Shown here: positions 36,215 through 45,504 of the stretch, piece by piece | How positions within the stretch are numbered: the stretch's first letter is position 1 | Layout: each line of letters begins with the position of its first letter | DNA from: Alteromonas marina | GTDB lineage: Bacteria > Pseudomonadota > Gammaproteobacteria > Enterobacterales > Alteromonadaceae | DNA: 64,000 nucleotides | Direction of reading: 5' to 3' | Assembly: GCF_000808575.1 (NCBI RefSeq) | Contig: NZ_JWLW01000066.1 | Location: 427,247-491,246 of the forward strand | The notes under the pieces: generated by a model | Databases searched by the model: none | What the model saw: the letters and a program-made list of their open reading frames with translations, nothing else | What the model was told of the DNA's origin: nothing | Made by a program: the position numbers and the translations under genes

Positions 36215-37410
36215 TAAAATACCCACTCTACTGCCACTTGATACAAGGCCGCATTTCTATCGAAATTATTCTCTTTAATGTCGTAAAACGATGATTTTCC
36301 TTCTTTACCGTCAAGAATCGATAGTTCAGCTTTAAGTGCAATATTGGTTTTCACATCCCACCTGGCGCCTAGTGTCCAGGTATCAAGGTCATCTGTAGGG
36401 AAGAAGCTATTTAGTTGCTCAACAGCGAAATAAAGTTGATCTAACGCGGAGGACACACCTACTGGAATAGTGTTTTCGATGGTATCAAGTGATTGCCTAG
36501 ATGAAGCATAGGTCAGATGTAGAAGGACTTCATCAACATAGTAACCATATGAAACATAGAAACTTTCTAGGTTGGCAAGTACATCGATATCAGACGAAAC
36601 TTTCATCCATTCGCCGCTTACATACCAGTTTAGTGCGTCATAGCTGACACCCAACAAAAATGGACCTGCTCTGTCATTAATTTCAAAATTTTCGGCTATA
36701 GAATTAAAACCTGCGGCTTTTAGCCCCTGTAGCAGGGGAGCAATTTCATCAATGGTAGTTTCAACTTTAGGCGTATTAACTGTGGCAGTTCTCAATTGCA
36801 AGCCGCCATAGTTGACTTCGATCACACCACCAAACAAGTTATTTACCTCAATATCTACATTAATACCGCTAGACTCTAGCTCATCTTCATACTTTCCATA
36901 GTAAGCTTCAAAATCAACCACAACATCGCCAAATGTCCTTCTCAATCTAGCATTTGCACCTTCATATTGAGAAAACAAATAACTGCTATAGAGTTGTTGC
37001 GGCGCGTTGATCCAGGGGTACGCAAACCCAACATCGATAACATCAGAGTACTTCAAAAAAGGTGTACGAAGCCGGCCAGCGTTAATTTGAAAACTTTCAC
37101 TAGGAGCATAAGTTAGATACAGCCACTCTATCCCTGACTCCCTGTCATCGTCAGTGTGAAGAAGAAGTTGACTTGAAACGGAGAATGAAGACGAAAAAGA
37201 ATAGTCGGCTTGAAGTGCTATGAGTGACTTTTCTGAAAAGCTTATGCTGTTGTCATAACCTTCATAGGTAGCTTTTTCAGTATCTATTTTGCCGGCAACC
37301 GCCCTTGCAAAACCGGAAAACTCGAGTCCTTCCGTGCGCCCTACGGGAGCAAATAAAAATATGCCGATAGCGATAATAACAGGCAGCAACATCAATTTGG
37401 TCATAGTCAA
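36214..37410 (-). CDS. Outer-membrane beta-barrel (porin-like) protein
   Basis: The 398-residue protein has a signal peptide (MTMTKLMLLPVIIAIGIFLFA...), a pattern of amphipathic beta strands (LQADYSFSSSFSVSSQLLLH, FQINAGRLRTPFLKYSDVID) and a terminal aromatic Phe (VAVEWVF), as expected of an outer-membrane barrel. It is similar in style to barrel proteins encoded with small periplasmic binding-like proteins and GGDEF/EAL genes in Alteromonadales and Vibrio. The substrate is unknown. Confidence 0.75.
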   Translation of the reverse strand: MTMTKLMLLPVIIAIGIFLFAPVGRTEGLEFSGFARAVAGKIDTEKATYEGYDNSISFSEKSLIALQADYSFSSSFSVSSQLLLHTDDDRESGIEWLYLTYAPSESFQINAGRLRTPFLKYSDVIDVGFAYPWINAPQQLYSSYLFSQYEGANARLRRTFGDVVVDFEAYYGKYEDELESSGINVDIEVNNLFGGVIEVNYGGLQLRTATVNTPKVETTIDEIAPLLQGLKAAGFNSIAENFEINDRAGPFLLGVSYDALNWYVSGEWMKVSSDIDVLANLESFYVSYGYYVDEVLLHLTYASSRQSLDTIENTIPVGVSSALDQLYFAVEQLNSFFPTDDLDTWTLGARWDVKTNIALKAELSILDGKEGKSSFYDIKENNFDRNAALYQVAVEWVF

Positions 37411-37942
37411 TTTACATTTAAACGTGTTTAAGGCTTAGTACTGTTTGTATCGCCTATACTGAACAACTACATTAATGATAGCTTGGTAGGAAGATAACTC
37501 CAATCAAAACACCGAAGAATAAAGACGCGCGGTGCATCAAAATTTTCGTAATCGCAGTGTGTTACTTATTCCAGTATCTTTTTGAAAAGCGCTGCATTTT
37601 TTTATCTAAACGACAAATATTTTTATGAATGAAGAATAGAGGTTAATGTGAACCACCTTTTATCTTTAAATAAAAAAATAAACTAACAAACAAACACATA
37701 CGAGCAAAAGACGCTTAATTCAAATAACATTAAAAACTCGATTACATCAGTATTTTGCATCTATTCCGCTAGGAATTAACACTATAAACCGTATATCCAG
37801 CTTTCAATTATTGGTCAATTCTTATTAGATGGATAAAAAAAGCTTTACCATATTTGGTATAACAGATAAAAAGCGCCCAGTTATCCCATGCTCAAATTAC
37901 ATCCACGCTGTCGCTGTGTGGTAAACAAGTGAAGTAGAAAAT
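37411..37942. other. Intergenic gap, porin to MscS gene
   Basis: This 532-base AT-rich gap separates divergent genes. It contains the second copy of a 26-base repeat (37539-37564). I see no convincing small gene or RNA. Confidence 0.4.
37539..37564. repeat. Partial copy of the 31654 dispersed repeat
   Basis: This 26-base segment matches 31693-31718 at 23 positions (shared core TCGTAATCGC). Both copies are intergenic. It is probably an eroded remnant of a repeat family. Confidence 0.45.
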
Positions 37943-39268
37943 ATGAATGTTGATAGTTTAACCCAGCACTTTGAAGAAAAGTTGGCGTTGGTCAAAGAAT
38001 CGGTCATGTCCGATAGCTTTGTAATTCAGCTGACGACAATCGCAATTATTTATTGCGTTGCGTTTTTACTTGCCCGACAAGTAAAGAAGCCATTTAAATT
38101 TACTAGGGAAAAGCCGCAGCAAGGCGCACATACCATGCACGGCTTTTTATACAACCTTGGTGAGGCACTATTCCCGCTTATCACCATTAGCATGCTAAAG
38201 CTTACTACCGTGTTGGGGGCGCAATTTCAGTTTGATGCATGGCTATTGGAAATAGCCGTTGTTGTAGCCCTTATGCTATTTGTTAATTCCTTGATTACCG
38301 GCTTTGTCGAAAACAACACCATTGCAGCGTTTATGCGATGGGTGGGTTTACCTATCCTATTTTTACATTTAGTTGGCGTACTTCCGCTGATAACTTCAGC
38401 ATTGGAGTCAATCGCAATATCAGTCGGCAACGTCGAAATTTCAGCATATGGCGTAACAAGAGTATTGTTGTTTGGTGGCTTGCTGTTCTGGCTAGGCCGC
38501 AGCTCGAACGCCATTGGTCAAGATATTATTCGAAACCATAAGTCGCTCGACGTTTCTACCAAAGAAGTGTTCGCAAAGCTGTTTGAAGTTGCCCTGTTCT
38601 GTGTGGTCTTTCTTTTATTGCTTAACGTCATGGGAATTAATCTTACCGCATTAGCCGTGTTCGGTGGTGCAGTAGGTGTGGGTTTAGGCTTAGGTCTGCA
38701 GTCCATCGCATCAAACTTCATTTCGGGCATCATTATTCTATTGGATAAGTCGTTGACCGTAGGCGATTACGTTGAATTGGAAGACGGGCAGAAAGGTATC
38801 GTCAGAGAATTTAAAATGCGCTATGCCGTATTAGAGACTTATGACGGTAAAGATGTACTGGTGCCTAACGAAAAGTTCATCAGCTCCTTGCTAATAAACT
38901 GGACACACAAAAACCAAAAACAACGTTACCGCATCGACTTTTCTGTCGCCTATAAAACTGATATCCGCGCCATGGTAGAGATTATTAAAGAGGCGGTATC
39001 GGAACATCCGCAGGTAATCAGTGGCGATGATGTTCCATTTGAAGAGCTTCCTGACTGTGAAATAGATAGCTTTGGCGACTCTGGCGTTAACATGTTCGTT
39101 GAGTTTTGGATGGAGGGTGTGGACGATGGTAAAAACCGCGTGGGTGGCGATTTGCTGCTTACTGTGTTTGAAACATTACGCGAGCACAATATTGAAATAC
39201 CGTTCCCTCAACGCGAAGTAAGAGTTATCAACGAACAAGGCATTGATATTCGAAATACCACACCGTAG
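37943..39268 (+). CDS. Small-conductance mechanosensitive channel, MscS family
   Basis: The 441-residue protein has about five membrane helices, with the pore-lining Gly/Ala-rich helix GGAVGVGLGLGLQSIASNFISG near residues 245-270. The soluble beta domain follows (SLTVGDYVELEDGQKGIVRE, LVPNEKFISSLLINWTH) and then the alpha/beta cytosolic vestibule. This is the standard MscS core with an N-terminal extension of two or three helices. It releases solutes on osmotic downshock in the inner membrane. Monocistronic. Confidence 0.9.
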   Translation: MNVDSLTQHFEEKLALVKESVMSDSFVIQLTTIAIIYCVAFLLARQVKKPFKFTREKPQQGAHTMHGFLYNLGEALFPLITISMLKLTTVLGAQFQFDAWLLEIAVVVALMLFVNSLITGFVENNTIAAFMRWVGLPILFLHLVGVLPLITSALESIAISVGNVEISAYGVTRVLLFGGLLFWLGRSSNAIGQDIIRNHKSLDVSTKEVFAKLFEVALFCVVFLLLLNVMGINLTALAVFGGAVGVGLGLGLQSIASNFISGIIILLDKSLTVGDYVELEDGQKGIVREFKMRYAVLETYDGKDVLVPNEKFISSLLINWTHKNQKQRYRIDFSVAYKTDIRAMVEIIKEAVSEHPQVISGDDVPFEELPDCEIDSFGDSGVNMFVEFWMEGVDDGKNRVGGDLLLTVFETLREHNIEIPFPQREVRVINEQGIDIRNTTP

Positions 39269-39316
39269 CTATACTCGCTCATGACATGAGCGCTTTCAGT
39301 CATACCTTCGCGCTGG

Positions 39317-39802
39317 CTAAAACCTAGCGCGAAGTGTACCCCATTGCCACTCTTGGGCAGACAGACCTAACGTCTGGATAAACTTTGCATAGTCTTCTTT
39401 GCCCATCGCTGACGCTACGGTTTTTAACTGAGATTTGGCTTTTATTGCTTTTACCTGCAGTAACTCCAATCGCTTATCGGCACTTGAATCGAAGTTTTCA
39501 CTGATGATTGCATTTGCTTTATTGGTTGCTTCCCATGCTGTAATAACATAGCCCACCAGCTTTATGTACACACCGACCATACGCTTTCGCTCAAATATGT
39601 TCTCAAACAATGAGCCAGATAACGACTTTTGGAAACTGGCCTCTGTTTCTAAGGCCACAAATTGCTCGGCGTTCTTTAGCTCATTCAACACATTGTGTAA
39701 AAGCTTAATGTGGGCGTGCGTATTAAGTGCATCAACGTGAAGTGCATTAATATCGTCGCTTAGCATTTCTAAATTGACCAACGTTCGTTGAAGACTAGCC
39801 AT
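39317..39802 (-). CDS. Hypothetical all-helical protein
   Basis: I do not recognise this 161-residue protein. It has no signal peptide or membrane segment, is predicted to be mostly alpha-helical, and ends with an aromatic-basic tail (EWQWGTLRARF). It is the only candidate in its interval and ends 49 bases from the convergent mscS gene end. Function unknown. Confidence 0.65.
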   Translation of the reverse strand: MASLQRTLVNLEMLSDDINALHVDALNTHAHIKLLHNVLNELKNAEQFVALETEASFQKSLSGSLFENIFERKRMVGVYIKLVGYVITAWEATNKANAIISENFDSSADKRLELLQVKAIKAKSQLKTVASAMGKEDYAKFIQTLGLSAQEWQWGTLRARF

Positions 39803-39928
39803 TGTGGTAATTGTCTGTAGAAGCGAAAAATAAAGAATTAGTGTATCTAATTAAAAGTGGGTTTGCGATGGTCTAGAGGTCGTTTTAATCACATTAAGAA
39901 TTCATAATACAACGTATAGAAATCAAAT

Positions 39929-39955
39929 AAAAAAGGCGCCGAAGCGCCCTTTTAG
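39929..39955 (-). terminator. Terminator downstream of katG
   Basis: AAAAGGCGC pairs with GCGCC(C)TTTT around a short loop with one bulged base. It lies about 60 bases past the katG stop codon on the minus strand, and an A-run on the + strand gives the U-tail. Confidence 0.75.
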
Positions 39956-40014
39956 TCTTTATGTCTGTCGAGAATTAGCGGTTAAACTAATCCGCGATAG
40001 CAGTTCTACCGCAT

Positions 40015-42315
40015 CTATTTACCCAAGCTGGCGTTTAGGTCGTGACGTAAATCAAAACGGTCTAATGTCATCACTTTGGTCCAAGCGTCGACGAAGTCTT
40101 TAACAAAACGGCTTTTCGCATTGTCATAAGCATAAACTTCGGCAACTGCACGCAGTTCACTGTTTGATCCAAAGACCAGGTCCACAGGCGTACCTGTATA
40201 CATAACTTCACCAGTACTTCTGCTTACACCTTCATATACCGACGGGTTATCTGTTTTTCTCCACTTAACGCCCATATCAAGAAGCGTTACGAAGAAGTCG
40301 TTGTTCAGCGTGCCTACGTTGTCAGTAAATACACCATGGCTAGTGCCACCTGTGTTAGCTCCCAATGAACGCAAACCACCAAGCAAAACAGTCATTTCTG
40401 GTACCGTTAGGTTAAGTTGATCGGCTTTATCTACCAGCATGTCGGTTGGCGAACGATAGCTAGCTTCTGCGTTGTAATAGTTTCTAAACGCATCAGCTGT
40501 TGGCTCTAACAATGAAAAAGAATTAACGTCTGTTTGCTCTTGCGTAGCATCAGTTCGACCCGGAACCACTGGAACAGTAACCTTGACGCCAGCATCTGCC
40601 GCTGCTTTTTCAATGGCTGCAGCCCCACCAATAACAATCAAGTCAGCTAATGACACCTTCTTCTTAGAGAACATGCGCGAGTTGTAGTCTTCCTGTAACT
40701 CTTTGAGCTTTGAAACAACAGCTTTAACCGTTTCAGGTTCGTTAGCTTCCCAGCTCATTTGTGGCTCTAGCGCGATACGAGCACCGTTAGCACCACCGCG
40801 TAAATCAGATGCTCGGAAACTTGCTGCCGCTGCCCACGCAGTTTTCACAAGCTGCTGAACGCTTAAGCCACTGTCTAAGATGTCAGCTTTAAGCTTCTTA
40901 ACATCTTTATCAGAGATCATCTTATAGTCAGCTTTAGGCACTGGATCTTGCCAGATGAAGTTTTCCTCTGGAATATCGTTACCCAAGTAACGTGCTTTAG
41001 GACCCATATCGCGGTGAGTTAGCTTGAACCACGCTTTAGCAAATGCCGTTTGATACTCTTTAGGATCCGCTAAGAAGCGCTCGGCAATTTTTCGATATTC
41101 TGGATCGTACTTAAGCGCTAAGTCAGCTGTAGTCATCACAGGAGGATTTTTCTTACCTTCTACGTGCGCATCTGGTACTGATTTATGTAGCGACTCATCG
41201 GTAGGGATCCACTGGATAGCGCCGGCAGGACTACGAGTTTGCTTCCACTCAAAGCCCAATAAGTTTTGAAGATATAGGCTCGTCCACTTAGTAGGTAGCT
41301 GCGTCCACGCACCTTCTAAACCGCTCGTTACTGTGTCTTCTGCATTGCCTTTACCGCAGTTGTTCTTCCAACCTAGTCCCTGCTCTTCTAAGCCTGCGCC
41401 GCCTGGCTCAGCTTCTAAACAATCAGCAGGCTTGTGTGCGCCGTGCATTTTTCCAAATGTATGACCACCCGCTATTAGGGCAACGGTCTCTTCGTCATTC
41501 ATTGCCATACGGCCAAATGCAGTGCGAATATTTTTCGCAGATCCCATCGGATCAGGCACACCTTTAGGGCCTTCAGGGTTAACATAGATCAAGCCCATGT
41601 GCGTTGCCCCCAACGGGCGCTGAAGCTTGCCGTCGCGCTCTTCACGATCGCTCGCAAGCATTTCTACTTCTGGGCCCCAGTAAACCATGTCAGGTTCCCA
41701 GTCGTCGGTACGACCACCCGCAAATCCATAGGTGTCAAAGCCCATGTTTTCCATGCCTACGGTACCCGCAAGGATCATTAAATCGCCCCAAGACAAACTT
41801 TCACCGTACTTTTGCTTAATTGGCCAAAGTAGGCGGCGGGCTTTGTCTAGGTTACCGTTATCGGGCCAGCTGTTCAGCGGGTCAAAACGCATTTGTCCGC
41901 CATCACCGCCACCGCGACCATCTAATGTACGGTAGGTACCGGCGCTGTGCCATGAAAGACGAATAAAGAAAGGGCCGTAATTACCAAAGTCAGCAGGCCA
42001 CCAGTCTTGAGATGTAGTAAGCAGTTCATTTACGTCTTTTTTCACTTCATCGAGATCAAGTTTTGCAAACGCTTTGGCGTAACTAAAATTTTCACCAAGT
42101 GGATTTGAACGCTTGTCATGATCTCGAAGCGGTGAGAGATCAAGTTGATCGGGCCACCAAAACTGGTTTGTTTTCGCTTGGAAAGCTTTAGACATGCCCG
42201 TGCCTTTGGCACCAGCAGGCTTACTAATTTGGTCGTTGGCAATAGTCCCTGTTGCACTAAGCGATAGGGCAACAAGTACTGATACTGTGGTTTTCTTAAA
42301 CCTGTTTATAGTCAT
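40015..42315 (-). CDS. katG: Catalase-peroxidase KatG with export signal
   Basis: The 766-residue protein has both KatG peroxidase-like halves. The distal heme pocket is in [20 protein letters not shown] (Arg, Trp, His). The Tyr ([10 protein letters not shown]) and Met ([11 protein letters not shown]) of the Met-Tyr-Trp crosslink are present, as is the proximal His in [16 protein letters not shown]. The N-terminus ([26 protein letters not shown] in total) is a Sec signal peptide, so the enzyme is probably periplasmic, like KatP-type forms. It removes hydrogen peroxide. Monocistronic. Confidence 0.94.
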   Translation of the reverse strand: MTINRFKKTTVSVLVALSLSATGTIANDQISKPAGAKGTGMSKAFQAKTNQFWWPDQLDLSPLRDHDKRSNPLGENFSYAKAFAKLDLDEVKKDVNELLTTSQDWWPADFGNYGPFFIRLSWHSAGTYRTLDGRGGGDGGQMRFDPLNSWPDNGNLDKARRLLWPIKQKYGESLSWGDLMILAGTVGMENMGFDTYGFAGGRTDDWEPDMVYWGPEVEMLASDREERDGKLQRPLGATHMGLIYVNPEGPKGVPDPMGSAKNIRTAFGRMAMNDEETVALIAGGHTFGKMHGAHKPADCLEAEPGGAGLEEQGLGWKNNCGKGNAEDTVTSGLEGAWTQLPTKWTSLYLQNLLGFEWKQTRSPAGAIQWIPTDESLHKSVPDAHVEGKKNPPVMTTADLALKYDPEYRKIAERFLADPKEYQTAFAKAWFKLTHRDMGPKARYLGNDIPEENFIWQDPVPKADYKMISDKDVKKLKADILDSGLSVQQLVKTAWAAAASFRASDLRGGANGARIALEPQMSWEANEPETVKAVVSKLKELQEDYNSRMFSKKKVSLADLIVIGGAAAIEKAAADAGVKVTVPVVPGRTDATQEQTDVNSFSLLEPTADAFRNYYNAEASYRSPTDMLVDKADQLNLTVPEMTVLLGGLRSLGANTGGTSHGVFTDNVGTLNNDFFVTLLDMGVKWRKTDNPSVYEGVSRSTGEVMYTGTPVDLVFGSNSELRAVAEVYAYDNAKSRFVKDFVDAWTKVMTLDRFDLRHDLNASLGK

Positions 42316-42825
42316 GGTCTTTTCCCGTCTGAGTTTGTTGTAGTTATCAAAGCGTGAGTGCGAATTACATCACTACTTTGTTAACATTTTGTTTACCTCA
42401 TAAGCAGATAAAAGATAGACAGGCTTAAAGAATATTTACAGTTGATAAAATGAATTCAACCGATTAAAAAATCCAATCAATTAAAATTGATATACAATTC
42501 ATATGGTTACACATAAACAATAAGTTCACCCAACAATTGCCCCAAAAGAACTTGTGTTGCTTGCCAACCTATCAAACACCTGTGAATCTCTTTCAATGGT
42601 TATGAAAATTTTTCGCCCCTAAATTTTTCAAGCATAGGTCCATCTTACAAAAGCGATTAATAAACAAACAGATACGCAATGCATTATGTAAAGTTTGCTC
42701 TCAATTGAAACGAAATTTGAAATTTCTACCATGGCACAGCAATTGATACTGAAGCTATGTAATCAAGACGCATTAGCTTCATATAAGAAGTCGATGGAAT
42801 GTTAAGAAGTAATGAGGATGAACTT
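42316..42825. other. Intergenic gap, katG to beta-barrel gene
   Basis: This 510-base AT-rich gap lies between divergent genes. It contains a perfect 16-base palindrome ATCAATT-AA-AATTGAT at 42476-42491, about 160 bases upstream of katG, a possible regulator site. I see no OxyR consensus that I could defend and no small gene. Confidence 0.45.
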
Positions 42826-43422
42826 ATGAAAAACACACTTAAAACACTTACTGGAATTGCCGCGGTTGCATCTTTAAGCGCCATGGCGTCTTTCGGTGCC
42901 CATGCTCAATCAAATCAAATTGAAGCAAAAGACAGTGGTTTCTACGTAGGTGGTAATTACGGTTATCTTCGTGTTGAAGGAGAGGATGACTTTGACGACG
43001 ACAAAGACGTTTGGCAAGGTCTCGTGGGCTATAAGTTTAACGAGTGGATTGCGATTGAAGGCGGGTACATCGATTTTGGTGACTACGGCAACGACATCGC
43101 AGGTGCTGAAACAGACGGTTACACTGCAGCCATTAAAGGTATTCTGCCACTAACGGAGCGTTTCTCTCTGTACGCGAAAGCAGGCCAACTTTGGTCAGAG
43201 ACAGAATACAATTTTGCAGGTATTTCACGTGATAACGATGATGAGAGTCTTTTCGTCGGTGCAGGTCTGAGCTATGCGGTTACCAGCAACTTTTTAGTGA
43301 ACGCTGAATATACGGTATATGACACGGAGCTGGATGCAGACGAAGCGTTTGACGACATTGATGATACTGATTTTGAAACTGATCTAAAACAGGCAAGTAT
43401 CGGGGTAGAATACCGCTTTTAA
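42826..43422 (+). CDS. Small outer-membrane beta-barrel protein (OmpW/OmpA-barrel type)
   Basis: The 198-residue protein has a signal peptide (MKNTLKTLTGIAAVASLSAM..., cleavage after AHA near residue 27) and an eight-strand-style barrel opening with SGFYVGGNYGYLRVEGED and closing with QASIGVEYRF. It fits the outer-membrane beta-barrel domain family (Omp_b-brl). Loops are very acidic (DDFDDDKD, DAFDDIDDTD-like). I chose the ATG at 42826, with GAGGATGA upstream; an earlier ATG would add nine residues. Likely a porin-like or structural barrel. Confidence 0.85.
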   Translation: MKNTLKTLTGIAAVASLSAMASFGAHAQSNQIEAKDSGFYVGGNYGYLRVEGEDDFDDDKDVWQGLVGYKFNEWIAIEGGYIDFGDYGNDIAGAETDGYTAAIKGILPLTERFSLYAKAGQLWSETEYNFAGISRDNDDESLFVGAGLSYAVTSNFLVNAEYTVYDTELDADEAFDDIDDTDFETDLKQASIGVEYRF

Positions 43423-43467
43423 CTAAACACGAAGCAACCGTTTTGAATTTTAAACGGGAAATCTGTG

Positions 43468-43498
43468 AAAGCCTTCGTAATCTAACGAAGGCTTTTTT
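43468..43498. terminator. Bidirectional terminator between convergent genes
   Basis: AAAGCCTTCGT / ACGAAGGCTTT is a perfect 11-bp stem with a six-base loop followed by T residues. It serves the barrel gene and abuts the chemoreceptor stop at 43502. Confidence 0.9.
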
Positions 43499-43501
43499 GT
43501 G

Positions 43502-45244
43502 TTAACCATCTATACGCTGAATAAGTTGAGCTAACTCTTCTATTTTAGATACCGTTGTTTTAACAAGGTTATCAATTTCATTTGACGATGATTGTGAGTT
43601 ACCTGCCAGCGTTCTCACCTCATCAGCAACGACAGCAAACCCTCGCCCCATTTCTCCCGCCCTGGCCGCTTCAATGGCAGCGTTCAGCGCTAATAAATTA
43701 GTTTGTTCTGAAATTGAGTTAATTGTGCCAACAATGTTACTGATAGTTTGACTGGTCACTAAGAGTTCTTGCATGGCATCTTGTGTATCATTCACCGCTT
43801 GCTTTCTCGACGTAACGTTGATAGCGAAGAATACGTACCGCGTTACTTGCCCATTGAAATTTTTAAGTGCACTTATTCGAGCGTCAAACGCCAAGTAATT
43901 ATCCCCAATGTCAAACTCAGCAATTTTTGAAACGAATCCAGATTTCTCTAATTTTGATTTATCCTCTGTGGTGAGACTTCCCATAACTTCGCTAGCAAAT
44001 GTTTCTGTACTCATCACGCCATTTAATGTTTCACGAAGTAGTTTGTTAGCCTCAATAATTTTGCCGCTAGGTTCGATTTCAAGTAGTACCAAAGCACTTC
44101 CGATTGCCTTCAACTTGTTAGTAAAGTCGAGTGCCATTTGTTTTACTCGGGTGATATCAGCCTGAACAGCGATGAAATTGACTAAGTTTCCCTCTTTGAA
44201 GACGGGGTTTATTGATAGTGACGTCCAGTAAGGAGTACCATTCTTTTTATAATTAAGGATCTCATCGTAAAAGGCTTCGCGGTTTTTAAGTTTTTGTCGT
44301 ATTACGCCAACGGTCCGTTGATCAGTCTCTTCGCCTTGTAAAAAGGAACCCGGCTTTTTACCTTTGACTTCTTCAAGCTGCCAGCCAGTGAGCCGGTAAA
44401 ATCCATTGTTCACATATTCTATTAGTCCGTTGGCGTCGGAGATAATAACCGCGTTATCCGTCTCGTTAGCAACAAGAGAAAGCATTCTCTGCATCTCTCG
44501 CTGTTCAACCTCTTCGGTAACATCTTTTATGAAGGCCGTATAAAGCGTTCTATCAGCGAGTCTTACTTTCGACAACGATAGCCTTCCCCATAAACTTCCT
44601 CCGTCCTTGCGCTCTATTTTGACTTCACGGCTAGTGCCAACAATTTTATCTTGCCCCGTTTCCCTGTTAGCGTTTACATAATTATCATGATTCGCTTGTA
44701 TCTCCTGAGGAACAAGCATCTTCACATTTTGTCCGATAACTTCTTCTCGCGTATATCCCCACAGCTTTTCAGCAGATGCATTGAATAAAGTGACATTGTT
44801 GTTCTCGTCTATACACACCACCGCATCAAGTGCTTGCTCAAGGGTTTGCTCCACAATTTCTCTAGATTCATGCTCTTCTGTAACATCTCGAACAAACGCA
44901 GTGTAATGCTTTTTGCCTTGGACATTAACTTGTGACAAGGCCAGCTGCACCCAAATACGCTCACCGCTTTTGGTTTCCAGTTCAACCTCCCGTGAGCTTC
45001 CTACAATCTTATTAATATTGGTTTGTCTGTGTGAATTGACATAGCTATCGTGATTCGCTTTGTGCTCTTGGGGCACCAATATTTTTATATTTTTTCCCAA
45101 TACCTCGCTAGGCGCGTAACCCCATAACTTTTGAGCTGCGCCGTTATAAAACGTGATGTTATTTTTCTCATCAATAGTCACGACCGCGAGTATCGACTGC
45201 TCTAGAGCCTGCTTCGATGCGTCTTCTTTGGAAAAAAACCTCAT
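43502..45244 (-). CDS. Soluble four-PAS chemoreceptor with very short signalling domain
   Basis: The 580-residue protein has four PAS/PAC units (about residues 10-125, 130-245, 255-370, 375-485) and then an MCP signalling segment of about 95 residues. The tip is [20 protein letters not shown] and [18 protein letters not shown]. There are no membrane helices. PAS 1 and PAS 2 are near-duplicates (both contain [13 protein letters not shown] or NIKILVPQE, and KIVG(S/T)SREV). The signalling hairpin is far shorter than in standard receptors. It probably senses redox or flavin/heme-bound signals in the cytoplasm. Confidence 0.88.
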   Translation of the reverse strand: MRFFSKEDASKQALEQSILAVVTIDEKNNITFYNGAAQKLWGYAPSEVLGKNIKILVPQEHKANHDSYVNSHRQTNINKIVGSSREVELETKSGERIWVQLALSQVNVQGKKHYTAFVRDVTEEHESREIVEQTLEQALDAVVCIDENNNVTLFNASAEKLWGYTREEVIGQNVKMLVPQEIQANHDNYVNANRETGQDKIVGTSREVKIERKDGGSLWGRLSLSKVRLADRTLYTAFIKDVTEEVEQREMQRMLSLVANETDNAVIISDANGLIEYVNNGFYRLTGWQLEEVKGKKPGSFLQGEETDQRTVGVIRQKLKNREAFYDEILNYKKNGTPYWTSLSINPVFKEGNLVNFIAVQADITRVKQMALDFTNKLKAIGSALVLLEIEPSGKIIEANKLLRETLNGVMSTETFASEVMGSLTTEDKSKLEKSGFVSKIAEFDIGDNYLAFDARISALKNFNGQVTRYVFFAINVTSRKQAVNDTQDAMQELLVTSQTISNIVGTINSISEQTNLLALNAAIEAARAGEMGRGFAVVADEVRTLAGNSQSSSNEIDNLVKTTVSKIEELAQLIQRIDG

Positions 45245-45504
45245 TGACCTTATCCTTTTGTATAACCTTTAAGCTATATAGAAGATGTTCAAACCTTTTT
45301 CCAGTTCTGAGCATTAATCTCGCCTTGTTGTGAAAAAATTACACAGAATTAAGTGAAACTCGCTTTCAAAAAGTTGATAAAAGCCAAATACATAAATTAA
45401 ATCAGATACTTAACAATCCCACCCCCAATGATTAATAAGGTATGAATTCTGCAGTAACTCATAGATAAATAGATAGGTAGATCGGTAAAAATAGGTAATG
45501 AACC

